Assembly (NCBI GenBank): GCA_903925075.1
Contig: CAIYDQ010000271.1
Location: forward strand, 1 to 37,398
Direction: 5' to 3'
Length of the DNA stretch: 37,398 nucleotides
Source: an uncultured Geobacter sp.
GTDB taxonomy: Bacteria; Desulfobacterota; Desulfuromonadia; Geobacterales; Geobacteraceae
The translations under genes were made by a program, and so were the position numbers. The notes under the pieces are model-generated. The model made no database searches. It was not told where the DNA came from and worked only from the letters and a program-made list of their open reading frames with translations. Of the stretch, positions 1 to 8,320 are shown piece after piece (positions within the stretch are counted from its first letter, which is position 1; each line of letters starts with the position of its first letter).

Positions 1-317
1 AGCAGGTGACAAGCTGTCGGGAGCAGGTGATAAGTTGTCGGGAGCAGGTGACAAGCTGTCCGGAGCAGGTGACAAGCTGTCCGGAGCAGGTGACAAGCTG
101 TCGGGAGCAGGTGACAAGCTGTCCGGAGCAGGTGACAAGTTGTCGGGAGCAGGTGACAAGTTGTCGGGAGCAGGTGACAAGCTGTCGGGAGCAGGTGACA
201 AGCTGTCGGGAGCAGGTGATAAGTTGTCGGGAGCGGGTGATAAGCTGTCGGGAGCAGGTGATAAGCTGTCGGGAGCAGGTGACAAGTTGTCGTGAGCGGC
301 TGACAAGTTGTCAGCCG
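1..317. repeat. 21-bp tandem array of 15 dyad sites
   Basis: Fifteen copies of an 11-bp dyad (GACAAGYTGTC, or GATAAGYTGTC) start at position 8 and recur every 21 bp exactly, the last at 302-312. The linker is mostly GGGAGCAGGT. The period is two helical turns, so all dyads face the same side of the helix. Variation is nearly confined to two pyrimidine positions inside the dyad. The array runs off the left edge, so its true length is unknown. Two frames stay open across it (heptads SCREQVT and SGAGDKL), but this follows from a 21-bp unit without stops and is not evidence of a gene. Confidence 0.95.
297..317. promoter_or_regulatory. Perfect palindrome capping the 21-bp array
   Basis: The last array unit departs from the consensus linker and becomes a perfect inverted repeat: arms CGGCTGACAA and TTGTCAGCCG around a central G. 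It holds the same GACAAGTTGTC core as the internal copies. It could be the strongest site for an array-binding protein, or a stem-loop if transcribed. No function is known from the sequence. Confidence 0.6.
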
Positions 318-395
318 GAGACCCCCCCGAAGGGCTCAGGCACCAATTAATGTCGGAGAAACCCCGAAGGGGTCCGGCACCTGCGCGTCCGCCTG
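313..395 (-). terminator. Twin GC hairpins downstream of the oxidoreductase gene
   Basis: Two related segments follow each other (about 314-343 and 353-387). Each reads roughly GGAGA, then a C-run, GAAGGG, then a GGCACC end. The second contains the inverted repeat ACCCC-GAA-GGGGT (361-373). On the minus strand this hairpin is followed by TTTCT, so it may be a weak intrinsic terminator for the gene ending at 427. The T-run is short and the duplication is unexplained. Confidence 0.35.
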
Positions 396-426
396 GCTGC
401 CGGCTCCTCAACCCTTGGCCGGCGCC

Positions 427-2304
427 TCAGAAGGTCTCGCACAGCGACTCGTTGATCCCTTTCAGCATCTCGTACCAGAAATCTTTGGCGGCCTCCAACT
501 GGTCAGCCTCGAACTTCTCCAGCCACAGCTTCAGCTCCGGGCTCTCATCCCCATCCACCTCCCGCTTTCTTCTCAAAAAGGTGTGCACGTAGTCGACGTC
601 GCGCTGCGACTCCCAAAATATCGGACAGTTGTGGCTGTTGAGCCGGCTGGCCAGCACGGAGATGGCACGCAGGAACTCGTCCCGACAGCCGTAAAGGGAA
701 TCCATCACCTCCGGCAGCAGTTCCTCGGCCCAGGCGCGGTGGAAACGGCAGATGCCGAGGTTGTCGAGTATCAACTCCGCCTTCAGGCGGCCGGCGCACT
801 TTCGTCCGAGTTCCCGCGGCGGCAGGAAGTCGTTGCTGTACACCATGTAGTACTTCCCCATCACCGTCATCGGCGCCAGCGCGCCCGCCACCCAGTACTG
901 GTTGGGGGCCATCCAGCCGCGCCGCCCGAAGGCGATGTAGGCCATGGAGTCGTGCAGATTTATTCCGCGCCCGGCGGAATGGATGCGGCTCCACTTCCGG
1001 ATCCCTTCCCGTAAATCGAGGATGCCGCGACGCTCCAGGATGGCGTCGATCAGCTCCATCCCCAGTTCGGCGTTGTGCAGCGAATCGGCGATCAGGTCGA
1101 AGCGCTCCAGGTCCCAGCGCGGCAGCCTGGTCACCCCCAGTTCGCCGGGGGTAAGCGTCCCGACATCGAGCAGTTCCATGAGCCAGGCGAGCACCGCGCC
1201 GCCGGAGATGCCGTCGAACCCCATGGCGTCGCAGCGGTGGTTCAGCTTTTCGGCGGCGCGCTGATCGAAGATGCCGCACAAGGGACCCATGGTCTGGTAG
1301 GGCTCGTAATCCTTCTTGAATTCGCCGTTCATCTTCTTGCAGACGGCGACGCACGGCTCGCCGCAGGTCGACTGCTGCTTGCCGCCTATGGTCTCCTCGT
1401 TGAACTGCTTCAGGTAATGATCGACGATGAACCTGCCGTGCAGGTCGAGCCGCGCCTCTTCCGTGTCGAAAATAGTGCGGTAGTTGAACGCCATGATCTT
1501 GCCGCCCATCCCCGCGTAGTTCACGCCGAAGGTGCCGCCGGTGCTGAACTTCTCGTCGAAACGGTACTTGCTGGTCGCCTCCAGGTCCTTTTGGTGCAGT
1601 TTAAGGTTGTATTTGTTCTGGAACCACTGGTCGGCGACCTTGTGGTCGCGGAAATCGTCCTCCACCACGGTGCCGCCGTAGATGACGGCGACGATGCCGT
1701 GCTGCTGCAGCATGGCGCTGCCGAATCCGCCCCGCCCGGCCCAGGTGTCGACCTGCCCGATCTTGCCGCGGCTGATGGGAACCGACATGATCGCACCCAT
1801 GTCGGTCTGGCCCGCAGCCGGCCCGCAGACCAGGATGCGCGGGTCGCGCTCGTAGCGCCCGCCGAACAGGCGGTGGACCTCATCGGTGAGGGCGTAGACC
1901 CCGGTGCGTCCGCTGCGCCAGATCGCCTCCACGTCGACCGGGACCACCTCGACCTCGATCTCCTCGCCGTGGTTGCGGTTGAGCACCAGGACCGACGGCG
2001 AGTGCGCCTTGCCTACCAGGCTCAGCATGTTGATGCCCAGGTTGTTGAAGACCAGTCCGGCGCCCCCCATGGAGGAGACGTAGAGCCCCTGCCAGCAGGG
2101 GGAGCGGCCGGTGAGCACCAGGCGATTGGAGCCGGGGAAGATGGAGCCGGCGAAGACGCCGACCCCGAAGTTGAGGCTGTTGGCCTTGTCGGCCAGGTGG
2201 ATGCCGAGGTCTACCGGCCCGAAGTAGCGGTCGAAGCCGTATTTGCGCGTTCGATAGAAACCGGTGGCAGGATCTACGAACAGCACTTTTTGATGCATAT
2301 CCAT
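427..2304 (-). CDS. Aldehyde:ferredoxin oxidoreductase family (tungsten/molybdopterin) enzyme
   Basis: The predicted 625-residue cytoplasmic enzyme belongs to the family that oxidises aldehydes to acids, or works as the active-site subunit of low-potential reductases, using a bis-pterin W/Mo cofactor and one [4Fe-4S] cluster. Visible signatures are the N-terminal pterin-domain motif AGRGGFGSAM, a cysteine set CGEPCVAVC near residue 313, CDAMGFDGISGG shortly after, and DNLGIC near residue 515, matching the family DxxGLC motif that supplies the last cluster cysteine. The first cysteines are spaced C-x3-C-x3-C; from memory archaeal AOR has C-x2-C-x3-C. The start is set at the ATG at 2304 because AGGAGGG lies about 6 nt upstream; an in-frame ATG at 2328 lacks a ribosome site. 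No ferredoxin or maturation gene is adjacent, so the substrate is unknown. BamB-type reductase subunits are in the same superfamily, but the other Bam genes are absent. Confidence 0.88.
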   Translation of the reverse strand: MDMHQKVLFVDPATGFYRTRKYGFDRYFGPVDLGIHLADKANSLNFGVGVFAGSIFPGSNRLVLTGRSPCWQGLYVSSMGGAGLVFNNLGINMLSLVGKAHSPSVLVLNRNHGEEIEVEVVPVDVEAIWRSGRTGVYALTDEVHRLFGGRYERDPRILVCGPAAGQTDMGAIMSVPISRGKIGQVDTWAGRGGFGSAMLQQHGIVAVIYGGTVVEDDFRDHKVADQWFQNKYNLKLHQKDLEATSKYRFDEKFSTGGTFGVNYAGMGGKIMAFNYRTIFDTEEARLDLHGRFIVDHYLKQFNEETIGGKQQSTCGEPCVAVCKKMNGEFKKDYEPYQTMGPLCGIFDQRAAEKLNHRCDAMGFDGISGGAVLAWLMELLDVGTLTPGELGVTRLPRWDLERFDLIADSLHNAELGMELIDAILERRGILDLREGIRKWSRIHSAGRGINLHDSMAYIAFGRRGWMAPNQYWVAGALAPMTVMGKYYMVYSNDFLPPRELGRKCAGRLKAELILDNLGICRFHRAWAEELLPEVMDSLYGCRDEFLRAISVLASRLNSHNCPIFWESQRDVDYVHTFLRRKREVDGDESPELKLWLEKFEADQLEAAKDFWYEMLKGINESLCETF

Positions 2305-2364
2305 GCTTCCCTCCTCGCGAAGTGCCATTAATACAAACTCACGCGTCGCAGTTCTTCCCCTTTT

Positions 2365-2485
2365 TCCTTCGCCTAGGCTTCGGCGGACGAGCCTTTTATG
2401 GGAGGTGGTTGGGGGGAGCGAAGGCTATGGCGAGCTTTTCACCCTCTCCCCTACCCTCCTTCGCCAAGGCTTCGGCGGACGAGCC
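2365..2485. repeat. 29-bp direct repeat pair
   Basis: The 29 bp at 2365-2393 recur at 2457-2485 with a single difference (T to A inside GCC-T/A-AGGC). The core is itself partly palindromic, as in REP-type intergenic repeats. The pair lies in the gap between divergent genes, so copy change here would not disrupt a coding region. Confidence 0.75.
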
Positions 2486-2661
2486 CTCTCACATCAAGGG
2501 AGAGGGGGCTTTTGATCTACGCTGGGCCGCCAGTGACCCTTCGCACCGCCGTGAAATAAAGTCAATTAATTTTTTTGCAATGAACTGCGCGACTGCCGGT
2601 CCCGCGCCAGTTTGAAGTTTCGGGTGACTATTACCACATCGGCTGGCGACTCTGCACGCCG

Positions 2662-2752
2662 GTAGGTCGTGTTGAACGGCTTCATCGTGAAACGCGACAT
2701 TGCCGCCGTGGCGCCGTGGCGACGTCGCGTTTCGTGCCTCAACGCGACCTAC
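2662..2752. repeat. Palindromic intergenic element, copy A
   Basis: This 91-bp element begins GTAGGTCGTGTTGAACGG and ends with the reverse complement of GTAGGTCGCGTTGAGGCACG. A second copy lies at 17248-17374 in the opposite orientation. The two ends are imperfect inverted repeats. No transposase is encoded, so it looks like a MITE or REP/BIME-type sequence. Confidence 0.75.
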
Positions 2753-2850
2753 TGAAATAGGTGCTGAATGCTGCAAGAAAATTAGTGATTTTCCCGGAAA
2801 AATAATGTTAGAAGAGTTGCTCGCGACCAAAAAGAACACCGGGAGAAGAC

Positions 2851-3351
2851 ATGAAAACCAAAAAAGTGGACCATTTTTGCATTGCGGTGAGGGACCTGGA
2901 GGCCGCCAGGAAACTGTGGCAGCCGATTCTGGGGAAGTCGGAACCGGACGACGCTTACGAGGACCAACCGGAGCAGATTCGCGTCGCCCGCTACTGGCTG
3001 GGCGAGGTGGGATTCGAGCTGATGCAATCGACCACGCCGGACGGCCCGGTGGCCAAATGGATCGAAAAAAACGGCGAGGGGATCATGCTGATCGGCTTGA
3101 ACGTGGAGAACACCCGCGAGGCGGTTCAGGAACTGGAGGCCAAGGATTACCGCTTCCTCCCCAACCCGGAACCGATTGCGGGCGACGCTACCGGCAAGGC
3201 GCGCCCCTTTCGCGACTGCGAATTCGCCTTCCTGCATCCCAAGCAGATGAACGGCGTGCTCCTGGAATTGATCGACTATAAATGGCGGGAACTGGACGAG
3301 CGGCCGGAAGTGCGCGGGGACCGGGAGCAGGTCGGCGACGAGTCTCGCTAA
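2851..3351 (+). CDS. VOC (glyoxalase/methylmalonyl-CoA epimerase-like) protein
   Basis: This 166-residue protein has the vicinal-oxygen-chelate fold pattern (DHFCIAVRDLEAA near the start, GVLLELIDYK near 140). It resembles methylmalonyl-CoA epimerase, which interconverts (2R)- and (2S)-methylmalonyl-CoA with a divalent metal. Aligned by eye, likely metal ligands H8, Q59 and E139 are present. However, the family GEG-I-H-H segment reads GEGIMLIGL (residues 76-83), so the third ligand histidine is missing. It may therefore be a relative with another substrate or no metal-dependent epimerase activity. GGGAG lies just upstream of the ATG. It is divergent from the oxidoreductase gene and precedes the signalling operon. 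The IcmF mutase at 13969 offers a distant link to branched acyl-CoA chemistry. Confidence 0.7.
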   Translation: MKTKKVDHFCIAVRDLEAARKLWQPILGKSEPDDAYEDQPEQIRVARYWLGEVGFELMQSTTPDGPVAKWIEKNGEGIMLIGLNVENTREAVQELEAKDYRFLPNPEPIAGDATGKARPFRDCEFAFLHPKQMNGVLLELIDYKWRELDERPEVRGDREQVGDESR

Positions 3352-3457
3352 TCTGGTTTACATTTTCGCCAAATTGTGAGATTTAAATGGTTTATGCGTT
3401 TCGCAGGTGTGTTGCCGTTCAGGGCCGGCATCTCGCGAACCCCTTGTCGAGGTGATA

Positions 3458-5767
3458 GTGAGGCAGCGCCCCCGCCTTTACATTTCATGCCGCGCCCGAT
3501 CGCCGCTTCTGCCGGCGGCGCTGATGACGCTCGGCGTCTGGACGCTGCTCCTTGCCGGCGCCTCGCTGCTGCAGGCCGCCCAGTCGCCCGCGACGGCAAC
3601 CCTGATCCCCTCCGCGACCTCCTCCTACTCGGTGAACAAGACGGTCTTCTGGGTCGGGGCGGTCTTCACTTTTTACCTCACCGCCGCCTCGCTGTTCCTC
3701 TATCTGAACGTCCGGCGCCGCAAAAGCCTGGAAAAGGTGCTCCGGATGACGGAGGCCAAGTTCCGGCAGCTGTTCAACAGCGCCGGCGACGCCATCTATA
3801 TACATGACCTGCAGAACCATATCCTGGAGGTGAACCAGGCGGCCTGCGACTTGATGGGGTTCAGCCGCGACCAGTTCCTGGGGCTCACCTTGAGCCAGGT
3901 GGACTCCGCCGAGCGGATACCGGGCGGCTACGAGCCGATCGAGATGCTCAAGCAGCACGGCAGCGCGCGCTACGAGACGCTGCACCGCACGGCCCGCGGC
4001 GAGTTCATCCCGGTGGAGGTGAGCGCCAGGGCGATCGACTACGACGACCGCCCCGCCATCCTCAGCCTGGTGCGGGACATCAGCGAACGGAAAAGCATCG
4101 AGCTGCGGGAAAAAACCCGCCTGCAAATTCTCGAGGAGATGGCCAGCGGCGCCCCCTTGGAGGACCTTTTGAGCTACATCGTCAGGTTCGTCGAGCAGGA
4201 AAGCCCGGGGGCGCTCTGCTCGGTGCTTTTGACCTGCGAGTCGGGGGAGAAATTGCAGTTGGGCGCCGCTCCCAGCCTGCCGGATTTCTACAACCAGGCG
4301 GTGGACGGCTTGCGGATCAAGCACGGCATGGGTTCCTGCGGCACGGCGGCTTTCCTGCGCGAGCGGGTGATCGTGGCCGACATCGACAACCACCCGTTCT
4401 GGAAGGGGTTCGAGCCGGCTCGCCGGGCGGGCCTTTTGGCCTGCTGGTCGGAGCCGGTGTTCTCGGTGAACGGCGAGCTTTTGGGCACCTTCGCCATCTA
4501 CTACCGCAGTTGCCGGACCCCCACCGCCAAGGAACTCTCCCTGATCGAGTCGGCGGCCCATATGACCAGCATCGCCGTGGGACGGGTGCGCAGCGACGAG
4601 AGCCGCTTGAACCTGGAAATGCAGATGCGCCAGATGCAAAAGATCGAGGCGGTCGGGCAACTGGCGGCAGGCCTCGCCCACGACTTCAACAACCTGTTGA
4701 CGCCGATCTTCGTCTACGCCGACATCGTCAAGCGCAGCCTCTCCGAGGACGACCCCAACCGCGGCAAGATCAAGGGGATCATCTCCTCCGCCGGCAAGGC
4801 CGCCGACCTGACCAAGCAACTGCTCTCCTTCGGGCGCAAACAGATCCTGAAAAAAGAGACCCTCGACTTGAACGAGGTGATCGTCTCGCTCTACGACCTG
4901 CTGCAAAGAACCATCCGCGCCAACATCGAGATCAAGACGGAATTGGCCGTCGACGGCGCCGCCGTCTTCGCCGATCGCGGACAGTTGGAGCAGATCCTCG
5001 TCAACCTGGCGGTCAACGCCCAGGACGCCATCAAGGGGAACGGCCTGATCGTGGTGGCGACCCAAAACGTGGTGATCGACCCGGAACTGGCCAAGCTGAA
5101 CCCCGGCATGAAGAGCGGCCCCCACGTCCTCTTGTCCTTCATCGACGACGGTTGCGGCATGCCCGAAGAGGTGCTGGCCCACATGTTCGAGCCGTTTTAT
5201 ACCACCAAGCCCCTGGGGAGAGGCACCGGCCTGGGGCTTGCCACGGTCTACGGCATCGTCAAGCAGCATAACGGCTTCATCAAGGCGCTGAGCGAGGTGG
5301 GCCAGGGGAGTTCGCTTTTGGTCTACCTGCCAAGCGTCGGCGGCGAAACCGGCAGCGCCTCCGCGCCGGCGCCCGACCCGCCCGAACCTTCCCGCAGCGC
5401 CGGGGCGCAGCTGATACTGGTGGTGGACGACAACGAGTTGATCCGGGAAATGGCGGTGGAGCTGCTGGAATCCTCCGGCTACCGGGTGCTGGCGGCCGAC
5501 ACCCCGGCCAAGGCCAGGGAACTGGCGCAAAGCCACGGCGACACCGTCGCCCTGCTGGTAACCGACGTGGTCATGCCGGAGATGAGCGGGCCGCAACTGT
5601 ACGAGATCCTGGTCGCGGCGCAGCCGGAGCTCCCCGTGCTCTATATTTCCGGCTACACCTTCGATCTGAAATTGCAGGGACGAGGCGGCGGGGACCGGGT
5701 CAACTTCCTCCCCAAGCCGTTCACCAGCGAGCAACTGTTGTCCGGCATTCAGCAGGCGCTGAAGTGA
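3458..5767 (+). CDS. Hybrid sensor histidine kinase (TM-PAS-GAF-HisKA-HATPase-REC)
   Basis: The 769-residue membrane kinase starts the signalling operon. Two hydrophobic segments (about residues 18-40 and 65-87) enclose a short periplasmic loop. A PAS domain (about 100-215) and a GAF domain (about 225-385) follow. The dimerisation helix carries phospho-acceptor H408 in GLAHDFNN. The ATPase domain has NLAVNAQDAI, DDGCGM and GRGTGLGLATVYGIV. The C-terminal receiver has its acidic pocket in VVDD, phospho-acceptor D703 in VTDVVMPEMSG, and the lysine in LPKPF. The start is uncertain: GTG at 3458 follows GAGG by 5 nt and is preferred over GTG at 3407, which has no ribosome site. The stop overlaps the next start (GTGA). 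The GAF/PAS ligands cannot be read from sequence. Confidence 0.9.
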   Translation: MRQRPRLYISCRARSPLLPAALMTLGVWTLLLAGASLLQAAQSPATATLIPSATSSYSVNKTVFWVGAVFTFYLTAASLFLYLNVRRRKSLEKVLRMTEAKFRQLFNSAGDAIYIHDLQNHILEVNQAACDLMGFSRDQFLGLTLSQVDSAERIPGGYEPIEMLKQHGSARYETLHRTARGEFIPVEVSARAIDYDDRPAILSLVRDISERKSIELREKTRLQILEEMASGAPLEDLLSYIVRFVEQESPGALCSVLLTCESGEKLQLGAAPSLPDFYNQAVDGLRIKHGMGSCGTAAFLRERVIVADIDNHPFWKGFEPARRAGLLACWSEPVFSVNGELLGTFAIYYRSCRTPTAKELSLIESAAHMTSIAVGRVRSDESRLNLEMQMRQMQKIEAVGQLAAGLAHDFNNLLTPIFVYADIVKRSLSEDDPNRGKIKGIISSAGKAADLTKQLLSFGRKQILKKETLDLNEVIVSLYDLLQRTIRANIEIKTELAVDGAAVFADRGQLEQILVNLAVNAQDAIKGNGLIVVATQNVVIDPELAKLNPGMKSGPHVLLSFIDDGCGMPEEVLAHMFEPFYTTKPLGRGTGLGLATVYGIVKQHNGFIKALSEVGQGSSLLVYLPSVGGETGSASAPAPDPPEPSRSAGAQLILVVDDNELIREMAVELLESSGYRVLAADTPAKARELAQSHGDTVALLVTDVVMPEMSGPQLYEILVAAQPELPVLYISGYTFDLKLQGRGGGDRVNFLPKPFTSEQLLSGIQQALK

Positions 5768-7884
5768 AAAAACCGCGCCAAGGCAATCAGCAGATGCGAA
5801 CCACGACCAAACTGATCATAGCCAACGGCATGCTGGCTCTTGCCAGCGCCGGTGCGCTCGCCCTCCTGCTCGACTCCCGGGAGCCGTTGCGCCAGGCGGG
5901 CTCCCCGGTCGCCGTCCTGCTGGCGGCGCTGATCTGCGGCATGCTGGCGATCAACCTGCTGCTCTTGAGAAAAACCCGCGGCTTCGAGAACGCCGAGACC
6001 AACAGTCTCAGGCTGTTGCGAACGCTGATGGACACCATCCCCTGCCCCATCTACTACAAGGACGTCGACGGCCGCTACCTCGGCTTCAACAAGGCCTACG
6101 AGTCCTTCGTGGGCCTTGCCCAGGAGCGGATGATCGGCAGGACGTCCCGCGACCTGTGGCCCAAGGACCTGGCCGAAACCTACGAGCAGCAGGACAGGGC
6201 CTTGCGCGAACACCCGGGCACCCAGATCTACGAGGGGGCCTTCCTGTACGCGGACGGCAACCGGCGCGACGTCATCTTTCACAAGAGCACCTTCCTGTCG
6301 GAGCACGGCTCCGTCGCCGGCTCGGTGGGGGTGATCTTCGACATAACCGAGCGCAAGGCCGCCGAACAGGAGATCAAGAACTCCAACCAGCGCCTGCACG
6401 ACATCATCGAGTTTCTCCCGGACGCCACCTTCGTGGTCGACGGCCAGGGGCGGGTGATCGCCTGGAACAACTCGATCGAGGAGATGACCGGGGTGAAGAA
6501 GGAGGAGATCGTCGGCCAGGGCGACTTCGCCTATGCGCTCCCCTTCTACGGCGCGCGCCGGCCGATCCTGATCGACCTGATCGACGAGGACCCGGACACG
6601 CTCATCGCCGATTACCCCTTCCTGAAAAGGGAGGGACGCAACCTCTTCACCCAGACGCTGATACCGGCGACCCCGGAGCGGGCGAGCCGCTACATCTGGG
6701 GGACGGCCGCCCCGCTGTTCGACAATTGCGGCAACCGGGTCGGGGCCATCGAGTCGATGCGCGACATCACCGACTACAAGCGGGTCGAAGACGAACTGCG
6801 CGTGACCAACCTGCTGCAGTCCACCCAGCTGGAATGCTCGATCGACGGCATCCTGGCGGTGGACGCGCAGGCGCGCATCGTCTCCTACAACCGGCGCTTC
6901 AAGGAGATCTTCCAGGTCTCCCAGTCGGTGCTGGACGCAGGCTCCGACGACGCCATGCTAAGGCACGCCATGGAGCAGGCGGAGCGCCCCGGGGAGTTTT
7001 TGCAGGCGGTGCAAAGGATCTACCGGCAGCGCCACGACACCAGCCGCGACGAGCTGCGGCTCAAGGGGGGAGCGGTCATCGACCGGTATTCCGCCCCGAT
7101 GTTCGACGCCGACGGCCGCTATTACGGCAGGGTCTGGTACTTCCGCGACGTGAGCGAGCAAAAGCGCGCCGAGGAGGTGCGCCTGCGCCTGGAAGCCCAG
7201 CGGCACCACTCGCAGATGATGGAGTCGTTCATCACCCAGTTGGGGCACGACCTGAGGACCCCGCTCACGCCGCTCTTCGCCCTGATCCCGCTGATCAGGA
7301 AGAAGGTGGTCGATCCCGACCTGGTGATGATGATCGACATCTGCAGCCAAAGCGTGGTCACGGTGCGCGAACTCACCGAGAAGGCCCTGAAGCTGGTGAG
7401 CCTGTCGGCCTCCACCGCCGGCGGGGTGCTGCAGCAGGTGGACCTTGCCGAGGAGGTGGCCGGGTACCTGGTCGAGAACGGCGCCCATTTCGACGGCAAC
7501 GGCGTATACTGCGAAAACGGCATCGAGCCGGGGATCGCGGTGCTGGTGGTGCCGGACCAGTTGAAGGAGCTTTTCAACAACCTGCTCTCCAACGCCGCCC
7601 GCCATTCCCATCAGGGGGGGGTGATCAGCATCCGGGCCGAGCGCGGCCAGGACAAGGTGACGGTGGCGGTGCAGGATCAGGGGGTGGGGGTCGATCCGAC
7701 CGTGTTGGAGCAGATCTTCGACGAGTTTTTCAAGGTGGACGAATCCAGGCACGACCTCGGTTCTCCCGGATTGGGGCTGGCCATCTGCCGCAGGATCGTC
7801 GCCAACCACCAGGGGACCATTTGGGCGGAAAGCGACGGCAAAGGGCGGGGGCTGACGGTCCGCTTCACCCTGCCGATCCAATAA
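5764..7884 (+). CDS. Membrane sensor histidine kinase with three PAS domains
   Basis: This 706-residue kinase has two N-terminal hydrophobic segments (about residues 15-35 and 45-65), then three PAS domains (about 75-200, 205-345, 350-475). HisKA carries H495 in QLGHDLRTPLTPL, and the HATPase domain has NNLLSNAARH and SPGLGLAICRRIVANHQG. The second PAS domain contains FAYALPFYGARRPILID, nearly repeated in the kinase at 8902, so the two probably sense a similar cue. The GTG start shares bases with the upstream stop (GTGA); ATG at 5794 is an alternative. There is no receiver in the protein, so partners are probably the receivers at 7930 or 10390. Confidence 0.9.
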   Translation: MKKPRQGNQQMRTTTKLIIANGMLALASAGALALLLDSREPLRQAGSPVAVLLAALICGMLAINLLLLRKTRGFENAETNSLRLLRTLMDTIPCPIYYKDVDGRYLGFNKAYESFVGLAQERMIGRTSRDLWPKDLAETYEQQDRALREHPGTQIYEGAFLYADGNRRDVIFHKSTFLSEHGSVAGSVGVIFDITERKAAEQEIKNSNQRLHDIIEFLPDATFVVDGQGRVIAWNNSIEEMTGVKKEEIVGQGDFAYALPFYGARRPILIDLIDEDPDTLIADYPFLKREGRNLFTQTLIPATPERASRYIWGTAAPLFDNCGNRVGAIESMRDITDYKRVEDELRVTNLLQSTQLECSIDGILAVDAQARIVSYNRRFKEIFQVSQSVLDAGSDDAMLRHAMEQAERPGEFLQAVQRIYRQRHDTSRDELRLKGGAVIDRYSAPMFDADGRYYGRVWYFRDVSEQKRAEEVRLRLEAQRHHSQMMESFITQLGHDLRTPLTPLFALIPLIRKKVVDPDLVMMIDICSQSVVTVRELTEKALKLVSLSASTAGGVLQQVDLAEEVAGYLVENGAHFDGNGVYCENGIEPGIAVLVVPDQLKELFNNLLSNAARHSHQGGVISIRAERGQDKVTVAVQDQGVGVDPTVLEQIFDEFFKVDESRHDLGSPGLGLAICRRIVANHQGTIWAESDGKGRGLTVRFTLPIQ

Positions 7885-7929
7885 AATAACAGCTCGGGGG
7901 AGCCCACCCCGTTAAGGAGGCGATGAACG

Positions 7930-8310
7930 ATGAACAGCACCAAGGTGATGATCGTTGACGACAACAAGATGATCAGGGAATCGGTCAGGATCCTTTTGCA
8001 CAGCGAGGGAGTCGACATCGTGGTCGCCGACGGCGGCAGCGAGTGCCTCAGCTGCCTGCAGGCCGGCTTTCGGGGGATCATCCTGATGGACGTCATGATG
8101 CCGGGGATGGATGGCTGGGACACCATCAGAGAGATCGTCGACCAGGGGCTGTACGACGGCAACGTGATCCTGATGCTGACCGGCAAGAGCGAGCCGGACC
8201 TCAAGATGGAAGGGATCCAGGAATACGTCACCGACTACGTCACCAAGCCGTTCGACCCGCTGGAACTGATCGGCACCATTCGCTATCTGGCGGAGCTGCG
8301 CAAAGGATGA
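7930..8310 (+). CDS. Single-domain response regulator (CheY-like receiver)
   Basis: The 126 residues form only a receiver domain: MIVDDNK acidic pocket, phospho-acceptor D54 in LMDVMMPGMDGW, switch threonine in LTGK, and lysine in TKPFDP. It has no output domain, so it would act by protein contact or as a phosphate relay or sink for the kinases around it. TAAGGAGG lies about 10 nt before the ATG, the clearest ribosome site in this operon, suggesting it is made in excess over the kinases. It begins 45 nt after the upstream stop and is followed 10 nt later by the CheB-type gene. Confidence 0.93.
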   Translation: MNSTKVMIVDDNKMIRESVRILLHSEGVDIVVADGGSECLSCLQAGFRGIILMDVMMPGMDGWDTIREIVDQGLYDGNVILMLTGKSEPDLKMEGIQEYVTDYVTKPFDPLELIGTIRYLAELRKG

Positions 8311-8320
8311 GATCACCACA

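Larger units (their letters stand above)
2305..2850. other. Intergenic gap with several repeats, no gene seen
   Basis: This 546-bp gap separates two divergent genes. It holds a 29-bp direct repeat (2365-2393 and 2457-2485, one mismatch, 92 bp apart) with the core GGCTTCGGCGGACGAGCC. An inverted CCCTCTCCC/GGGAGAGGG pair brackets the second copy (about 2442 and 2501). A palindromic element occupies 2662-2752 and a 13-bp palindrome TTTTCCCGGAAAA lies at 2789-2801, about 50 bp before the VOC gene, where it could act as an operator. No convincing ORF with a ribosome site is present. Confidence 0.6.

Noticed and set aside
6-350. Open frames of heptad repeats (SCREQVT / SGAGDKL) across the 21-bp array
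   Set aside because: Any 21-bp unit without stops gives open frames in several registers. There is no ribosome site and the third-base pattern shows no coding bias; the period and dyads explain the sequence better.
313-395. Glycine riboswitch, because of GGAGA, CCGAAGGG and CTCAGGCA fragments
   Set aside because: The segments are only about 30 nt each, lack the long P2/P3 helices of the aptamer, and lie at the 3' end of a gene and not before one.
3355-3400. Sigma-70 promoter for the signalling operon (TTTACA, 17 bp, GATTTA)
   Set aside because: The -10 hexamer matches poorly and no alternative in this short gap is convincing.
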